Positions 15,351 to 26,899 of a stretch of 64,000 nt of DNA are shown here, in pieces. The notes beneath the pieces were generated by a model. That model searched no databases. It had not been told where the DNA came from and saw only the letters and a program-made list of their open reading frames with translations. Origin of the DNA: Leptospira interrogans (lineage in GTDB: Bacteria > Spirochaetota > Leptospiria > Leptospirales > Leptospiraceae). Both the position numbers and the translations under genes were made by a program. Positions within the stretch are counted from its first letter, which is position 1. Each line of letters begins with the position of its first letter. Location: assembly GCF_900156205.1 (NCBI RefSeq), contig NZ_FTNA01000010.1, forward strand, positions 1 to 64,000, given 5' to 3'.

Positions 15351-15605
15351 ATGACCCTTTTTAAGAAAATTCTTATCCAACTTTTGATCGCCGCTATGGC
15401 CTTAACCGGATTCTCAGCACTCGTCGCAGAAGAAACTTCAGAGACCCCAAGTGAGCAAACGGAAAGCCCAAAAGAAACTAAGTCCGAGAAAAAAGGAAAG
15501 AAATCTAAGAAATCAAAAAAATCCAAAAAAGAAAAAGCAGAAAGTAAAAAAGAAGAAGCCGCTCCCGCTTCGGAATCTTCTACTCCTGCAGGTGAAGAAC
15601 AATAA
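15351..15605 (+). CDS. Small secreted Lys/Glu-rich repeat protein
   Basis: 84 residues: a signal peptide (MTLFKKILIQLLIAAMALTG, cleavage probably after ALVA), a Glu/Thr/Ser-rich spacer, then a highly basic run of KKSKKS-type triplets and an acidic/Ala-rich tail. The upstream frame extends back to 15249 inside aat, but AATAGGAAA lies just before the ATG at 15351 and only this start gives a signal peptide. Low complexity, presumably unstructured in the periplasm; function unknown. A strong terminator follows immediately. Confidence 0.6.
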   Translation: MTLFKKILIQLLIAAMALTGFSALVAEETSETPSEQTESPKETKSEKKGKKSKKSKKSKKEKAESKKEEAAPASESSTPAGEEQ

Positions 15606-15616
15606 TATCTTCTTCT

Positions 15617-15660
15617 CCGTCTATCTTTCAAAAGATAGACGGACTTTCCTTTTATCTTTT
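15617..15660 (+). terminator. Rho-independent terminator
   Basis: A perfect 12-bp stem, CCGTCTATCTTT (15617-15628) with AAAGATAGACGG (15631-15642) around a two-base spacer, followed by the T-rich ACTTTCCTTTTATCTTTTT. It ends the pabB-to-small-protein unit. Confidence 0.8.
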
Positions 15661-15697
15661 TGCAGCGCACCTTCCAAATTCTCTTTCTAAAATTTGA

Positions 15698-15759
15698 TTG
15701 ACTCTTTTAATTTTTCTTTTAGTTTAATCAGCCTTTAACCTACCGAAATCAGTTCGGTA
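15698..15759 (+). promoter_or_regulatory. Promoter with downstream palindromic operator for the acyl-CoA ligase
   Basis: TTGACT (15698-15703) and TTTAAT (15723-15728, 19-bp spacer) form a plausible sigma-70 promoter. Just downstream, where a transcript would start, lies TACCGAA-ATCAG-TTCGGTA (15741-15759), a perfect 7-bp inverted repeat with a 5-bp centre. A repressor of TetR or similar type bound here would block transcription. The regulator is inferred, not identified. Confidence 0.5.
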
Positions 15760-15783
15760 AAACTCACTTAAGAGGAATTGAAA

Positions 15784-17835
15784 ATGTATAAAAACCTCGC
15801 GGATATGTTGATACAATCCACCGAGAAATATGGAGATCGACCTGTATTTTGGAGTAAAGGAGAAGATAAAGAATTCCATCCAACTTCTTATAACCAACTT
15901 TATGACATGGGTATAGCGCTTGCCGAAGCGCTCATTCAGTTAGGATTAAAAGCGAGAGAACACGTCGGAGTTTTGGCAGACAACAGACTAGAATGGATAT
16001 TAACCGATTACGCGGTTCAATTTTCTGGAGCGGCCAATGTGCCAAGAGGAACGGACGTCACCGAGTCTGAATTGGAATATATTCTCAATCACTCGGAAGC
16101 AAAAATCGTTTTTATCGAAAATGATAAGATGCTGGAAAAATACAATAAGGTTAAATCAAAAGTTCCTAAAGTAGAAACAATCATCATTATGGATAAGTCT
16201 TCCTCTGCAAAAGGAAAAAACATTCATAAAATTTATGATTTGGTTGAAGAAGGAAGATCCCTTAGAGCCAAAGGTAGTAAAAAAGCAGAAAAAAGGATCG
16301 AAGAAATTAAACCAGAAGATCTTTTTACTCTCATTTATACTTCTGGAACCACTGGAATGCCTAAGGGTGTAATGCTGATGCATTCTAACATGATTCATCA
16401 AATGGTCTACGTAGTTCCTATGCTTTTGACCGAAATCAAGCCTACGGATAGTATGCTTTCTATATTACCAATTTGGCATATATTTGAAAGAATAAACGAA
16501 TACGGAGCTATTTCGAGCGGTATCCAAACGTACTATACAAAAGTAGCCGATCTCAGAAACGACCTCGCGAAAGCAAAACCTTCCTTTATGGCTTTTGCCC
16601 CTCGCGTTTGGGAAAATGTTTATGCAAATATTTACAATAAAGTAAACGACCCAAAACAAACCCCTCCAATTCGTAGGGTTTTGTTCAAACTCGCGTATTT
16701 CTTTTCGAAACACTATAATGCTTCTAGAAGATTTTTAAATGGACTAGAAGTTGATTACGAAAACAGAAATATAATGAAATCTCTTGTAATCGGAATCAGA
16801 TCCCTGATTGTCCTTTTACTAACGGGGCCTTTTACGTTAAGCGCAATTTCGATTCTGGCTTACCTGACTCTTCCGGTCTATGGGATCCATCTTCCAAATT
16901 GGCTTTTCTTCTCTTCAGTGGGTTTAGGGCTTGTTTTCAACGCAAAAACTTTAGATACGATCGTTCTTTCTAAAATCCGCGCCGCTACTGGAGGAAGATT
17001 AAAGGCATCTTTATCGGGTGGTGGAGCACTACAATCACACGTAGATAACTTCTTTAACGATATAGGTATGCTCGTTTTAGAAGGGTACGGCATGACCGAA
17101 ACAAGTCCCGTAATTTCAGTAAGACCTTTTGTAAAACCAATCATTGGTTCCGTAGGTTTTTTGGTTCCTAAATCTGAACTGATTATCAAAGACGAAAACG
17201 GTAATGTGCTAACTCACATCAACGATCAATATGAAGTTTTGGCTGGCAAATTAGGACAAAAAGGAATCGTTTTTGTAAAAGGCCCACAAGTAATGAAGGG
17301 TTATTATAAAAATCCAGAAGTTACTAAAAAAACCATCGTAGACGGTTGGATGAATACTGGAGATATAGGGTTTATTAATTTCAAAAAAACTCTTACACTG
17401 ACCGGTAGAGCCAAAGACACCGTAGTATTGTTAGGTGGAGAAAACGTAGAACCGGTTCCAATTGAAAATAAAATGGATGAATCTCCATTTATCAAACAAT
17501 CCATGGTAATCGGTCAGGATCAAAAAGTTTTAGGTGCGATCATTGTTCCTGATATGGAACATTTAGGCGTTTGGTGTAAAGAAAATGGAATCGATTCTTC
17601 TAAAATTGATGAAATAATCAAAAATCCTAAAGTGATCGACTTTTATAAGAAGGAAGTTCGTAGCTACAATAGTACTAAAACTGGGTTTAAGTCTTTTGAA
17701 CAAGTTCAACACGTAATTCTAGCTAAAAAACCTTTTGAAGTTGGAGACGAGTTGACCAATCTTCTTAAAATGAAACGTCATGTGATCACTGAAAAATACA
17801 GTAAAGAAATTAAAAAAATCTACGAAAAAGATTAA
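15784..17835 (+). CDS. Long-chain fatty-acid--CoA ligase (AMP-forming) with membrane hairpin
   Basis: 683 residues from the ATG with AGAGGA eight bases upstream (a TTG two codons earlier is less likely). Activates fatty acids to acyl-AMP then acyl-CoA. Motifs: P-loop [18 protein letters not shown] (185-202), [12 protein letters not shown], and TGDIG...[17 protein letters not shown] near the C terminus. Residues about 331-390 form an insertion with two hydrophobic segments ([20 protein letters not shown] and [12 protein letters not shown]), which should tether the enzyme to the membrane, an arrangement seen in some bacterial FAA-type ligases. Preceded by a candidate operator. Confidence 0.88.
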   Translation: MYKNLADMLIQSTEKYGDRPVFWSKGEDKEFHPTSYNQLYDMGIALAEALIQLGLKAREHVGVLADNRLEWILTDYAVQFSGAANVPRGTDVTESELEYILNHSEAKIVFIENDKMLEKYNKVKSKVPKVETIIIMDKSSSAKGKNIHKIYDLVEEGRSLRAKGSKKAEKRIEEIKPEDLFTLIYTSGTTGMPKGVMLMHSNMIHQMVYVVPMLLTEIKPTDSMLSILPIWHIFERINEYGAISSGIQTYYTKVADLRNDLAKAKPSFMAFAPRVWENVYANIYNKVNDPKQTPPIRRVLFKLAYFFSKHYNASRRFLNGLEVDYENRNIMKSLVIGIRSLIVLLLTGPFTLSAISILAYLTLPVYGIHLPNWLFFSSVGLGLVFNAKTLDTIVLSKIRAATGGRLKASLSGGGALQSHVDNFFNDIGMLVLEGYGMTETSPVISVRPFVKPIIGSVGFLVPKSELIIKDENGNVLTHINDQYEVLAGKLGQKGIVFVKGPQVMKGYYKNPEVTKKTIVDGWMNTGDIGFINFKKTLTLTGRAKDTVVLLGGENVEPVPIENKMDESPFIKQSMVIGQDQKVLGAIIVPDMEHLGVWCKENGIDSSKIDEIIKNPKVIDFYKKEVRSYNSTKTGFKSFEQVQHVILAKKPFEVGDELTNLLKMKRHVITEKYSKEIKKIYEKD

Positions 17836-17862
17836 ATGTAAAATCTATTTTCGTATTAAAAA

Positions 17863-17896
17863 TAAAAGCTCGGAGTTTTTACTTCGAGCTTTTTTA
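17863..17896 (+). terminator. Rho-independent terminator after acyl-CoA ligase
   Basis: AAAAGCTCGGAG pairs with CTTCGAGCTTTT around a short T-rich loop, and T residues follow (GCTTTTTTATTTC). Confidence 0.75.
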
Positions 17897-17953
17897 TTTC
17901 TTTGTCTTAGCAAAGAATTGACTTGTTACAACTTAACTAAACTTTAAAATACG

Positions 17954-18880
17954 ATGAATATAATCTTTCCTGGTGAAGCAGAAACTCCGTTTTTAATATT
18001 TTGGGCTTTCATTTTATTAAGTGGCCCAGCTTTGGGAATCTTGATAGGAATTTTAACCCGATTCGAAACAGGGTTCGTTATCGGAACGTTCATCCCAGCT
18101 CTAATCGGATTTTTTTTTACGATCCAACTTTTTCAAGAATACAAAAATCTTATCACACCAGGTTCCGATTTATATCCAGGCAAAGTGGTCGACATTAAAT
18201 ACAATGGAAAAATATCGAGCACGTTTTCAGAATTATCGTCTGAACCAGTAATACAGTTTGTTACTAATAAAAATAAGACTATTGTTTTTCATGGTGGTCC
18301 TAGAGATTACGAAGAATATAAAATCGGCTATCAAGTCGCAGTCTTATACGATATTACCACTGACAAAGTTATTTGGACTTACAACGTTTCAATTCTAAAA
18401 ATCCAAGTTCTCGTCTTAATGGTAAGCTCAACCTTCTTATTGATTATCGGACAATTTCTTAGTATGGAAATCATCACAGATATCATAAGAGATATAAAAG
18501 CGACTCGAGCTAAAGAGTATGCCTATCCCGAAAAGAACGTTCGAGGAACTTTGTCCATCATCTGGGAAAATCTTTTACGAAAAAATAGAAGCTTGCCAAT
18601 CGAAAAAGAGAAGGAAGTTTCCTTATATTATAAAAGTTTAACCGTTAAACTCAATTCTATATTTACAGTTCTTTTGTTCATAGGTGTTATAATACCGGCC
18701 TTTTTTCATGATCTTCGTTTGGGTATTCCGATAGGATATGGAATTTTCTCTTTCAGTCTATTAGGTATTATGATAAAAGAGTTTTTTAATCCGAATAGAT
18801 CTTTACAAACGTGTTACGGTTTATTCTTATTTTGGATCATGTTATCAACTATAATCTTAGCAATTACAGTCTGGATTTAA
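17954..18880 (+). CDS. DUF3592-like integral membrane protein
   Basis: 308 residues with hydrophobic segments at about 12-33, 38-58, 150-170, 225-245, 252-270 and 285-305. Between the second and third lies an extracytoplasmic beta domain, GKVVDIKYNG...EPVIQFVTNKNKTIVFHGG...YKIGYQVAVLYD, which matches the pattern of DUF3592 domains. No catalytic motif. It lies downstream of the acyl-CoA ligase terminator, so probably has its own promoter. Function unknown. Confidence 0.6.
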   Translation: MNIIFPGEAETPFLIFWAFILLSGPALGILIGILTRFETGFVIGTFIPALIGFFFTIQLFQEYKNLITPGSDLYPGKVVDIKYNGKISSTFSELSSEPVIQFVTNKNKTIVFHGGPRDYEEYKIGYQVAVLYDITTDKVIWTYNVSILKIQVLVLMVSSTFLLIIGQFLSMEIITDIIRDIKATRAKEYAYPEKNVRGTLSIIWENLLRKNRSLPIEKEKEVSLYYKSLTVKLNSIFTVLLFIGVIIPAFFHDLRLGIPIGYGIFSFSLLGIMIKEFFNPNRSLQTCYGLFLFWIMLSTIILAITVWI

Positions 18881-19350
18881 TAAAACCTTAGTAAAGTGAA
18901 TTCGATACAATCAAATTTGAACGAATTCAGCAATGTTCTAGAAAAGTAAGTTTGAATATAATAAGACAGAAGTGAGCTTTAGTTAATACGAATTTGGTGA
19001 GTAAAAAAACTCAATGTTGTTTTTATGAATCGTAATATAATAATCGCCTTCACATTATTACACCAAACTTACGTTAGTTACTGAAAAGGATTTACTATTC
19101 TAATTTTTGAAAAAACTCATCATAATATTGTTTTTATGTGTTCTAGTAGTAAAACCAAGTTAGATAAAAGTAATATTTCAAATTTTTTTATGTAAATTTT
19201 ATAATTGATATAAACTTCTAAAACGACTATTAAACGGATTAAGATCGAAATGAAATAAATCTAACAGATATAGCAAATTACTTGGATTCTTTTTACAGCG
19301 AAAATTGAGTTGAACACAAGTCGGAAATAAATATAGAACAACACCCATTT
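18881..19350. other. AT-rich spacer between convergent genes
   Basis: No coding signal on either strand. Two partly similar segments contain the common string TGTTTTTATG (about 19017 and 19127), and TTACACCAAACTTACGTTAG near 19060 resembles a family B end without a clear partner. Confidence 0.45.
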
Positions 19351-20204
19351 TTAAAAAAAATCAAGAACACGAACTCCGGGGGTAATTTCTTCTCCTTCCT
19401 GCAAAATGGAAGGATCATGTAACGTAAGTATCTTTGTTCCTTTACCGTTTAAGATCCGGATATATTCTATAAAATCACGATTTCGTTTTAAAGAAAAAGC
19501 GGCTTCTTTAGGAAGACCAATTCCATTTTTACATTCTTCAATAAAATAACATTCATCGCCAGTAAATAAAATTTGTATTCCAGAAGGCGAAATCCATTCC
19601 AAAGCTTGAGATCCAGGAGTATGCCCACCCGTAAATAAAATTTGTAATCCCGGTAGAAGTGAATAAGTTCCATCAAACGAATGGATTTGATTTGTTTTTA
19701 TTAAAGAATTTAAATACATAGATTGATTTGGAAAGTAAGATTGTTTTTTAAGAAGATCCAAATCGTGATTTTGTATGTGTAAAATTGCTGAAGGAAAAAG
19801 AAAAATTCCTCCTGCATGATCGAAATGAAAATGTGTAAGTACTATATCTGTAATTTCTTTTGGATCAATTCCACATTTTTTTATTAGGCGATCTGGATTT
19901 TCAAAACTTAAAAAACCAAATTTTTTTTTGTAAGATTCGTTTAAAAAGCCTGAATCAATTAAAATATTTTTTCCAGGAATTCGAATTAGATAAAATAGAT
20001 AAACAATTTCACGACTTTCTTTATCTTCTTCTACATTTAAGAAACGGTCGGGATATAAACTTCTTCCATAAGTAAACACATAAAGACCAAAACCAGATTT
20101 ACAATTTCCACGTTCCGTAATTTTCAAATTAGTTGTATTATGATTTTTTGAAATACAATTTAAGATCAAAAAAATAAAAACTAAAAATCCGAAAATAAAA
20201 TATC

Positions 20205-20208
<4 letters not shown>
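19351..20208 (-). CDS. Metallo-beta-lactamase-fold lipoprotein
   Basis: 285 residues: lipoprotein signal ending LILNC (Cys18), then an MBL hydrolase domain. Zinc ligands are present as [10 protein letters not shown] (about 125-134), [12 protein letters not shown] and LFTGDECYF, with a terminal LTLHDP. The spacing resembles the lactonase-like group (AiiA/AttM) more than true beta-lactamases, but substrate prediction is not justified. Last gene of the four-gene envelope operon; its ATG overlaps the stop of the preceding gene by 4 bp, implying translational coupling. Confidence 0.8.
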
Positions 20209-21248
<1,040 letters not shown>

Positions 21249-21256
21249 AAACCTGA

Positions 21257-22804
21257 TTACTTAAAGTTGAGTTTATACCAATTCAGCCATTCGTTCCGAG
21301 AATGGAAGTTCTTTCCTGTAATCGATGAGAGAGAAAGCATTAAAAGTTTAAAACTTACTTCTTCGTTTTCATGCAAAATTTTCATCAAAACGGGAATACT
21401 AGCACGTTCCTTTCTTTCTCCGAGTTCGGAAATCGCAACCTGTTGTAAAGAAACGTTTTTCTTTTGTGCAAAATCTTCTAAAACTTTGCGTGATTCTTCT
21501 CCTGGAATCGAAGCAATTGCGGAAACTATAATGGAGGACGAATCTGGATTTTTTTCCGCGAGCGCTGTCAAAGTTGAAAGCGCTTTTGGAGATCCTAAAA
21601 ACCCAAGTGCTTCGATAGCCAACAAAGAAAGCTTTGAATCCTTAGATTTTGATGCTGCAATTAAATCGTCTAAAACTTCTGTTGCCTGTAAAACTCCCAA
21701 AGACCAAACCGCTCCGTATCTGCCCTCTCCTTCCGATTCTTTAAGAACATTCAATAAAACTGGAATACTTTTTTTATCTCCTAAATAACCTAAGGATCTT
21801 CCGATCATTTCGCGATCGGGTAACTGAGAATTTATAAAACTTTTTTCAATTGTTGGACGCGCCGGTTTAAAACCAATTCTACCTAAAACCAAAGCTGCCG
21901 GCCCAACCGAGTTCGGCTCATTCTCCTCAAGAATTTTTAAAACCTTAGGCCCAGTTTGAGAGGAAGGAATTTCTGAAAGAACATTTACCGCACGATAACG
22001 AACATCTCGATTTTTATGTTTTAAAATTGGAATTGTAGGCGTAATCGCAGCCGGACTCTTAATCTCAATCAATGCGATCATAGAATTTTCACTTCCTTTA
22101 TCAAAATCTCCTGCTAGTCCTCGAATTAAAATAGGAATCGATTTTTTACTGGAAATCCTTCCCAGAGCAAGATAAGTAGCGGCTAACGTAGGAGATGGTT
22201 CCGCCATTTTTGCAAGTTCCATCAGATAAGATTCCGCAGAACGAACCTTAAGTTTTCCTAAAGCCATTGCATACGTTTTTGCAATTTTAGGATCTTGATT
22301 TTTGCGAGCTAAATTAAGAATCGCTTTTCCGGCAGAATCGGCCCCTATACGAACCAGGGTATCAACGGCAATCAATCTCAAAGTGTGATCCTGAGATTGT
22401 AAAAAAGGAAGGATAGTATTAGCACAAGAAGGATCCCCCATTCTTGCAAGAGCTTCCAGTAAAATTTCCGGAGTCACTCCAGAATCTTTAGAAAATAATT
22501 TTATGATTTCCGGAATAGAAGTCTTATCTTTCCAGGTCCCGAGCGCAATGGCAGCCGTTCCTTTAACCGCAGGATTGACATCGTTTTTGAGTAAATTTCG
22601 AATTTTACCCAAAGAAGGTTTATACATTCTATTAGAAATCTCTAAAATAGCTTGCGCTCTAACCTGTGGATTTTCGGAATTTAATTCCTCTTGGACTTGT
22701 TCTAACGGAATTTCTTTTTTTTCTTCTGGAACCGGTAACATTTCAGGTCTCGGCGGTCCCTCACAACTCCATAGAATGAATATACAAATTGAAAATAATC
22801 GCAT
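21257..22804 (-). CDS. HEAT-repeat lipoprotein
   Basis: 515 residues: very short lipoprotein signal ([14 protein letters not shown], Cys14), a Pro/Glu linker, then about 13 HEAT/PBS-lyase-like repeats of roughly 31 residues (for example [61 protein letters not shown]) to near the end. Such alpha-solenoids bind partner proteins; here it would act as a surface or periplasmic scaffold. GAGAG precedes the ATG. Second gene of the operon. Confidence 0.85.
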   Translation of the reverse strand: MRLFSICIFILWSCEGPPRPEMLPVPEEKKEIPLEQVQEELNSENPQVRAQAILEISNRMYKPSLGKIRNLLKNDVNPAVKGTAAIALGTWKDKTSIPEIIKLFSKDSGVTPEILLEALARMGDPSCANTILPFLQSQDHTLRLIAVDTLVRIGADSAGKAILNLARKNQDPKIAKTYAMALGKLKVRSAESYLMELAKMAEPSPTLAATYLALGRISSKKSIPILIRGLAGDFDKGSENSMIALIEIKSPAAITPTIPILKHKNRDVRYRAVNVLSEIPSSQTGPKVLKILEENEPNSVGPAALVLGRIGFKPARPTIEKSFINSQLPDREMIGRSLGYLGDKKSIPVLLNVLKESEGEGRYGAVWSLGVLQATEVLDDLIAASKSKDSKLSLLAIEALGFLGSPKALSTLTALAEKNPDSSSIIVSAIASIPGEESRKVLEDFAQKKNVSLQQVAISELGERKERASIPVLMKILHENEEVSFKLLMLSLSSITGKNFHSRNEWLNWYKLNFK

Positions 22805-22841
22805 AGAACTCTCTCTTAAATATTTTAGTGAATAGAAAAAA

Positions 22842-23531
22842 TTACAAATCTGGAATTTGGTTTTGAACCTGTTTTAATTCCGAAAGTTCTTTTTTCCAAT
22901 CTCCTAAATCCTGATATGCCGTTTCAGCTTGGTCTGGATCTAACCTTCCTTCTTGAATCGTATATTCAATTAATTGAATTCTTGATTCTAATTCTTCGAT
23001 CCGATATTGGAAATAAGTACGTTGTTCCTTTGGATCTACATTTGGTTGAGAAGAAGGTTCTTCAGGCGCTTTTCCTGGTTCTGCATATTTCGCTAAAGAA
23101 TATATAATCGCGTTTTTGGTTTCTATATCCGTAAAAGTATCTAATCTTTCTCTCGCTTTTTTTTCTTCTGTTTCCGTCAAAGGAGGTCGGAACTCCGAAG
23201 GAATGTATAAATTTTTGGGATACCTTGCTATAAAGTCCGCCCATTCTTTGCGAATCTGTTCTTTTTCTTCGGGAGTTTTTTTAGGACGGAATGCTTCCGG
23301 CCAAAGTTTTTTCGCCTGAACTTCCAGATCTGGATCTTCATTAAAAGGATGAGGAGCATCCGGATAGTAAGGATCCATTTCAGAATAATATTTTGTTTTT
23401 AAGACAACTTTGTTTTCTTCTGCAATTGAAACGACTCGTTTTTTTGAATTTTCAGGCCAAAAGACAAGGAACAATATTAAAAATACTGCAAGTATAAAAA
23501 TTATAAAAATATATTCTTTTTTGAATTTCAT
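22842..23531 (-). CDS. Membrane-anchored protein with C-terminal coiled coil
   Basis: 229 residues from the ATG with GGGAG about 8 nt upstream; an upstream GTG/ATG extension of 12 residues lacks such a site. One N-terminal membrane segment (about 6-25, [18 protein letters not shown]), then a charged Pro-rich region ([18 protein letters not shown]) and a helical C terminus ([20 protein letters not shown]). First gene of the four-gene envelope operon. No known domain recognised; it may serve as inner-membrane partner of the lipoproteins encoded downstream. Confidence 0.65.
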   Translation of the reverse strand: MKFKKEYIFIIFILAVFLILFLVFWPENSKKRVVSIAEENKVVLKTKYYSEMDPYYPDAPHPFNEDPDLEVQAKKLWPEAFRPKKTPEEKEQIRKEWADFIARYPKNLYIPSEFRPPLTETEEKKARERLDTFTDIETKNAIIYSLAKYAEPGKAPEEPSSQPNVDPKEQRTYFQYRIEELESRIQLIEYTIQEGRLDPDQAETAYQDLGDWKKELSELKQVQNQIPDL

Positions 23532-23689
23532 AAATAACTCCCTAAATAATTGAACATCGCCTACCATTAGGCGACATTCAATTACACTCTCCTGTTATTT
23601 TAGGTAATCTGCATAAATGAATTTTTCATTTTTGATAATATTCGCATAATATCAATTTAATGAAAAAACCTGATTTTACTAAGCTATAT

Positions 23690-23752
23690 AAAACGAAGCG
23701 CCATAAATTTTTATTACAAAATATTAGAGCTCTGTTATATAGTTCTGAGTAA
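23690..23752 (-). repeat. Family C palindromic element, copy C2
   Basis: Shares CCATAAATTTTTATT with C1 and ends TTATATAGTTCTGAGTAA. Shorter than C3 and C5, so internally deleted or diverged. Confidence 0.55.
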
Positions 23753-23786
23753 AACCTATATATTTTTAGATTTCATAGAAATTCGC

Positions 23787-25067
23787 TTAAGTAAAAGTCC
23801 GAAGAATCCAAGAAATAAATATTCCAAAAGTATATTCCTTTAGATATTTTTTTAGATCGATTGGATCTCTATTTAAACTATCGTAATACCAAGCTGCATA
23901 TTCGCTAACTTGAGGAATACTAAAACCGTAATGAGAATTTATGGCTTTAATTAGCTCATTTGCAAAAACGGCATGTCCATACATGTTAGGATGTACACCG
24001 TCCAAGCTAAAAACCCCAGGTTGTCCTGGTAAAGGCCAGCTTGCACGAGCATTACCCGGACTCCAACCACTAGGGCTTTCAATACGACGTCCATTTTCTT
24101 TCAAATCGTCAAAGACTACTTTTAGATCCGCAACCGCAAATCCCATCGCTGCACCTTGAGCTTTGATTTCATCGTTCAACATACTTAAATAATTTGTAAT
24201 CTGATTAACTTCTCTCGAATCTAAAACTTGACCTTCATGAGTTACGAAACTACGGTAAAACGCTTTTAATCCTGTTAAATTTCCTCTCCCTCTTGGATCC
24301 CTATATCGATCCAAAAAGAAAAGTGTAGTTACATTCGGAATCGTAAATAACACTCCACCTTTGATACTCCCAATAGCTGCCAAACGTTTCATTACTTCAC
24401 GAATATCTTTTTTATATCGCGCTTCATCCAAACAAGAGGTAGAAGTTGTAAGTACAGTACAAAGCACGTGATTGCCTGCTGCGGTTCCAAAAATAAAGGT
24501 GGGTTTTACCTTCTCCATAATTTCTATTTGAGTACCAGAATCGCGAAGACCAAATCGATGAAATTTATCAGGAGTTTGACAATCTTGGACTTTTACCCAA
24601 CGATAAGTAGGCCAAAACCAATTCCACCAACTCCATTCTTTCTTCCATTTCATCGCGGTAACATCTTTACACTTTCCCGAAGTTCTCAAAACGGAACTAT
24701 ATTCGGCCCCTGTAATTCCGGCATTTGTAGGAAGATCTACGGTAGAAACGTTTCCTCCTATCAAAGAACTTACAATACAAAAGAGCCCACAATTTCCTTG
24801 CAGAAAACTCTCAAAATCTATCCAAGGTCCTTTAAGAACGTTATACGAAACAGAAGAGCCTGCCTGCTCACTGACTAATACAGGATAAGCCCAGCGTTGA
24901 GTTTTTTTTTCCACGGTAGCACCAAAAAAACCTTGGCTCAAAGAATCGCCGATAACTCCAGGCTTTGCAAAAAGTTCGGCTTGTGATTGAGCCGCTAAAT
25001 TTGCGACTTCAAAAACAAACGACAACAGAAAAATCATAAACCATTTTATCTTTCTAAACATTTGCAT
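23787..25067 (-). CDS. Secreted SGNH/GDSL-family hydrolase
   Basis: 426 residues with a signal peptide ([20 protein letters not shown], cleavage near AAQSQA). Block I is [13 protein letters not shown] with the nucleophile Ser42, block III has GTAAGNHVL, and block V is [20 protein letters not shown] with the Asp and His of the triad. Family members are lipases, esterases or carbohydrate esterases; a Cys- and Trp-rich insertion ([17 protein letters not shown]) is unusual. It lies alone. The C terminus ends in a hydrophobic stretch ([14 protein letters not shown]). Confidence 0.8.
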   Translation of the reverse strand: MQMFRKIKWFMIFLLSFVFEVANLAAQSQAELFAKPGVIGDSLSQGFFGATVEKKTQRWAYPVLVSEQAGSSVSYNVLKGPWIDFESFLQGNCGLFCIVSSLIGGNVSTVDLPTNAGITGAEYSSVLRTSGKCKDVTAMKWKKEWSWWNWFWPTYRWVKVQDCQTPDKFHRFGLRDSGTQIEIMEKVKPTFIFGTAAGNHVLCTVLTTSTSCLDEARYKKDIREVMKRLAAIGSIKGGVLFTIPNVTTLFFLDRYRDPRGRGNLTGLKAFYRSFVTHEGQVLDSREVNQITNYLSMLNDEIKAQGAAMGFAVADLKVVFDDLKENGRRIESPSGWSPGNARASWPLPGQPGVFSLDGVHPNMYGHAVFANELIKAINSHYGFSIPQVSEYAAWYYDSLNRDPIDLKKYLKEYTFGIFISWILRTFT

Positions 25068-25961
25068 TTCTCCTTATTAGAGTTCGGACAACCTGTTTGT
25101 TACTATAAAAAACTTATTCTTTGATCATCCATAACCCTTGTTTTTTTATAATAACACTAATAATAAAAAAGATTCGTCAATAGGATTTATAAAACATGTT
25201 ATGAAAAAAATAATTTTTTTCATATTTGCTACAAAAGTAACAAATAAAAATCCATTGAGTAATAAGTAATTAAGAATATAATATTAAATTAATAAATAAA
25301 AATTATACTAAAGAAACACATTACTTAAGAATACGTAACATTTTTGTTAATTTAAGAAACTTGCATAAATTAAACTTATATAAAAAAATTGATCGTTTTC
25401 TTTGAAAAGATTATAGATTTTTAGATTGTATTCCGTATAAAATTAGCCGCTTGAGCTACTATGCAAAAATTAAAAATCGTTTTATAGAATCTTGCTAAAC
25501 AATAAAAAATTTCGAGAAAATCTTGAATAAAATTTACGTACGAATTCACTTAGAATTATATAAAATAGCATAAAACAAATTTTTATCACAAAAGTACAAT
25601 TACTACTCGGATGCATAAAAAGAATATTATGTTGTACCTGTTTCAAAACTTAGAATATTAGATTCTTTCAAAAAAGCGAACAATTCTAGGTTTGGCGCAA
25701 TTTTGTAAGGACTTCTATATCTTTAAAAAAATTACCTGTTAATTTTTGATGAACATTTTCACGTGTCCGAGTAGTAAGTATAAAATATTGGAACACAATA
25801 ATATGATTATCAGTAAAATTTGAAACGCGACGTGTTTCAAAAAGGAATAAAAAAACCGGAAGAAATCTCCGGTTTTGTAATGAGATAAATCGAAAAATTT
25901 TTATTTTAACCTATACTTTTCTTATTTCCATACCACGAGTTTATTTCTATATAAATTGAAA
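25068..25961. other. Long AT-rich spacer
   Basis: About 0.9 kb without a supported gene. ACTACTCGGA (25603-25612) recurs inverted as TCCGAGTAGT (about 25765), a further hairpin TTTGAAAC/GTTTCAAA lies at 25819-25841, and a terminator for the minus-strand gene is at 25850-25877. Confidence 0.5.
25850..25877 (-). terminator. Rho-independent terminator
   Basis: AAAACCGGA (25852-25860) pairs with TCCGGTTTT (25868-25876); on the minus strand the stem is followed by a T run. Serves the lipoprotein gene ending at 25962. Confidence 0.7.
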
Positions 25962-26564
25962 TTAAAGTTTTTGTAAAATTCCAGTCGCTGCCGAATCTTC
26001 AATCTGTGTCCCCGCAACTCCACCATATGAATTTCCACAATAAACTCCACTGGAACTAGCAATAAGATTAATTTTAAATTTATCTCCTGCACTTGCATTG
26101 AAAATAATAAAAGACCCCGTCTCATCACTTCCATTTACCGGATTTAAATTAGAATTAGAATTATTTAAATAAACTGCAAGATGCTTTTCATTAGAAAGAG
26201 TTGAAGTTCCACATTTAATTTTATAATAACCACTTTTCATAGAACCTACTTTGTATCTGCCACTCTTCTGAATCGTAATTTCTGCAAATCCTTTGTCCAT
26301 ACCACAAATCGTAATCGGCTTATCTTCTGAATATGAATAAACAACCTCAATATCATCGAAAGAAAAGGATGCAATTTTTCTTGCGATCGCTACGTCTGCA
26401 CCACATCTTGGAGTAACAATATTATAAAACTGAACAAGACTCATGATTTCTTCATCAGATAAATCTTTAAATGGATCTTTTGAATCTTCTTGGTCTTGTT
26501 TACATTGTAGTAACAAAAAAATTAAAATGAATATTTTTAAAACGAAATACAAATATCGATACAT
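25962..26564 (-). CDS. Small lipoprotein of unknown function
   Basis: 200 residues from ATG 26564, giving the signal MYRYLYFVLKIFILIFLLLQC with Cys21; the frame runs back to 26621 but the longer form would bury the signal. The mature protein has several Cys (RCGAD, ICGMDK, IKCGTS, VYCGNS) that could pair as disulfides, and strand-rich sequence (GRYKVGSMKSGYYKIKCG). No family recognised. No strong ribosome binding site is visible at any candidate start. A terminator follows the gene. Confidence 0.6.
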   Translation of the reverse strand: MYRYLYFVLKIFILIFLLLQCKQDQEDSKDPFKDLSDEEIMSLVQFYNIVTPRCGADVAIARKIASFSFDDIEVVYSYSEDKPITICGMDKGFAEITIQKSGRYKVGSMKSGYYKIKCGTSTLSNEKHLAVYLNNSNSNLNPVNGSDETGSFIIFNASAGDKFKINLIASSSGVYCGNSYGGVAGTQIEDSAATGILQKL

Positions 26565-26899
26565 AACGTTATTTTTTATGAAATTGTACATAGTCAATTT
26601 AAATTGATAAGATTTAAACATTTTTAGAAATTAGAATATTTAGTACAATGTTTCGTTTTAGTAAAAATAGAATTTTATATACTTAAAAAATTATTTCCAA
26701 TCTTTTTACACAGAATTTACGTTTATCAGCAAAACAAATTTTATCACAAAGCCATATTTGAGTTAAAAATAATAGAGTTGTTGAAAAATTCCATAGTAGC
26801 GATTAACAAAACTGCTTCAATAAACCGTTTCCATAAAACAAATGGAGAATTAATTTTTCAAAAACTCTAAATATAGAAACTCTGAGTAATAATAAAATT
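26565..26899. other. Intergenic spacer with family A element
   Basis: Upstream region of the small lipoprotein, AT-rich. It contains TTACACAGAATTTACGTTTA (a diverged family B end) and the complete family A copy A4. Confidence 0.5.
26773..26869 (+). repeat. Family A MITE-like element, copy A4
   Basis: Best-preserved copy: TAGAGTTGTTGAAAAATTCC at the left and AATTTTTCAAAAACTCTA at the right, with GCGATTAACAAAACTGCTTC inside, identical over that block to copy A6 read on the minus strand. Confidence 0.85.
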
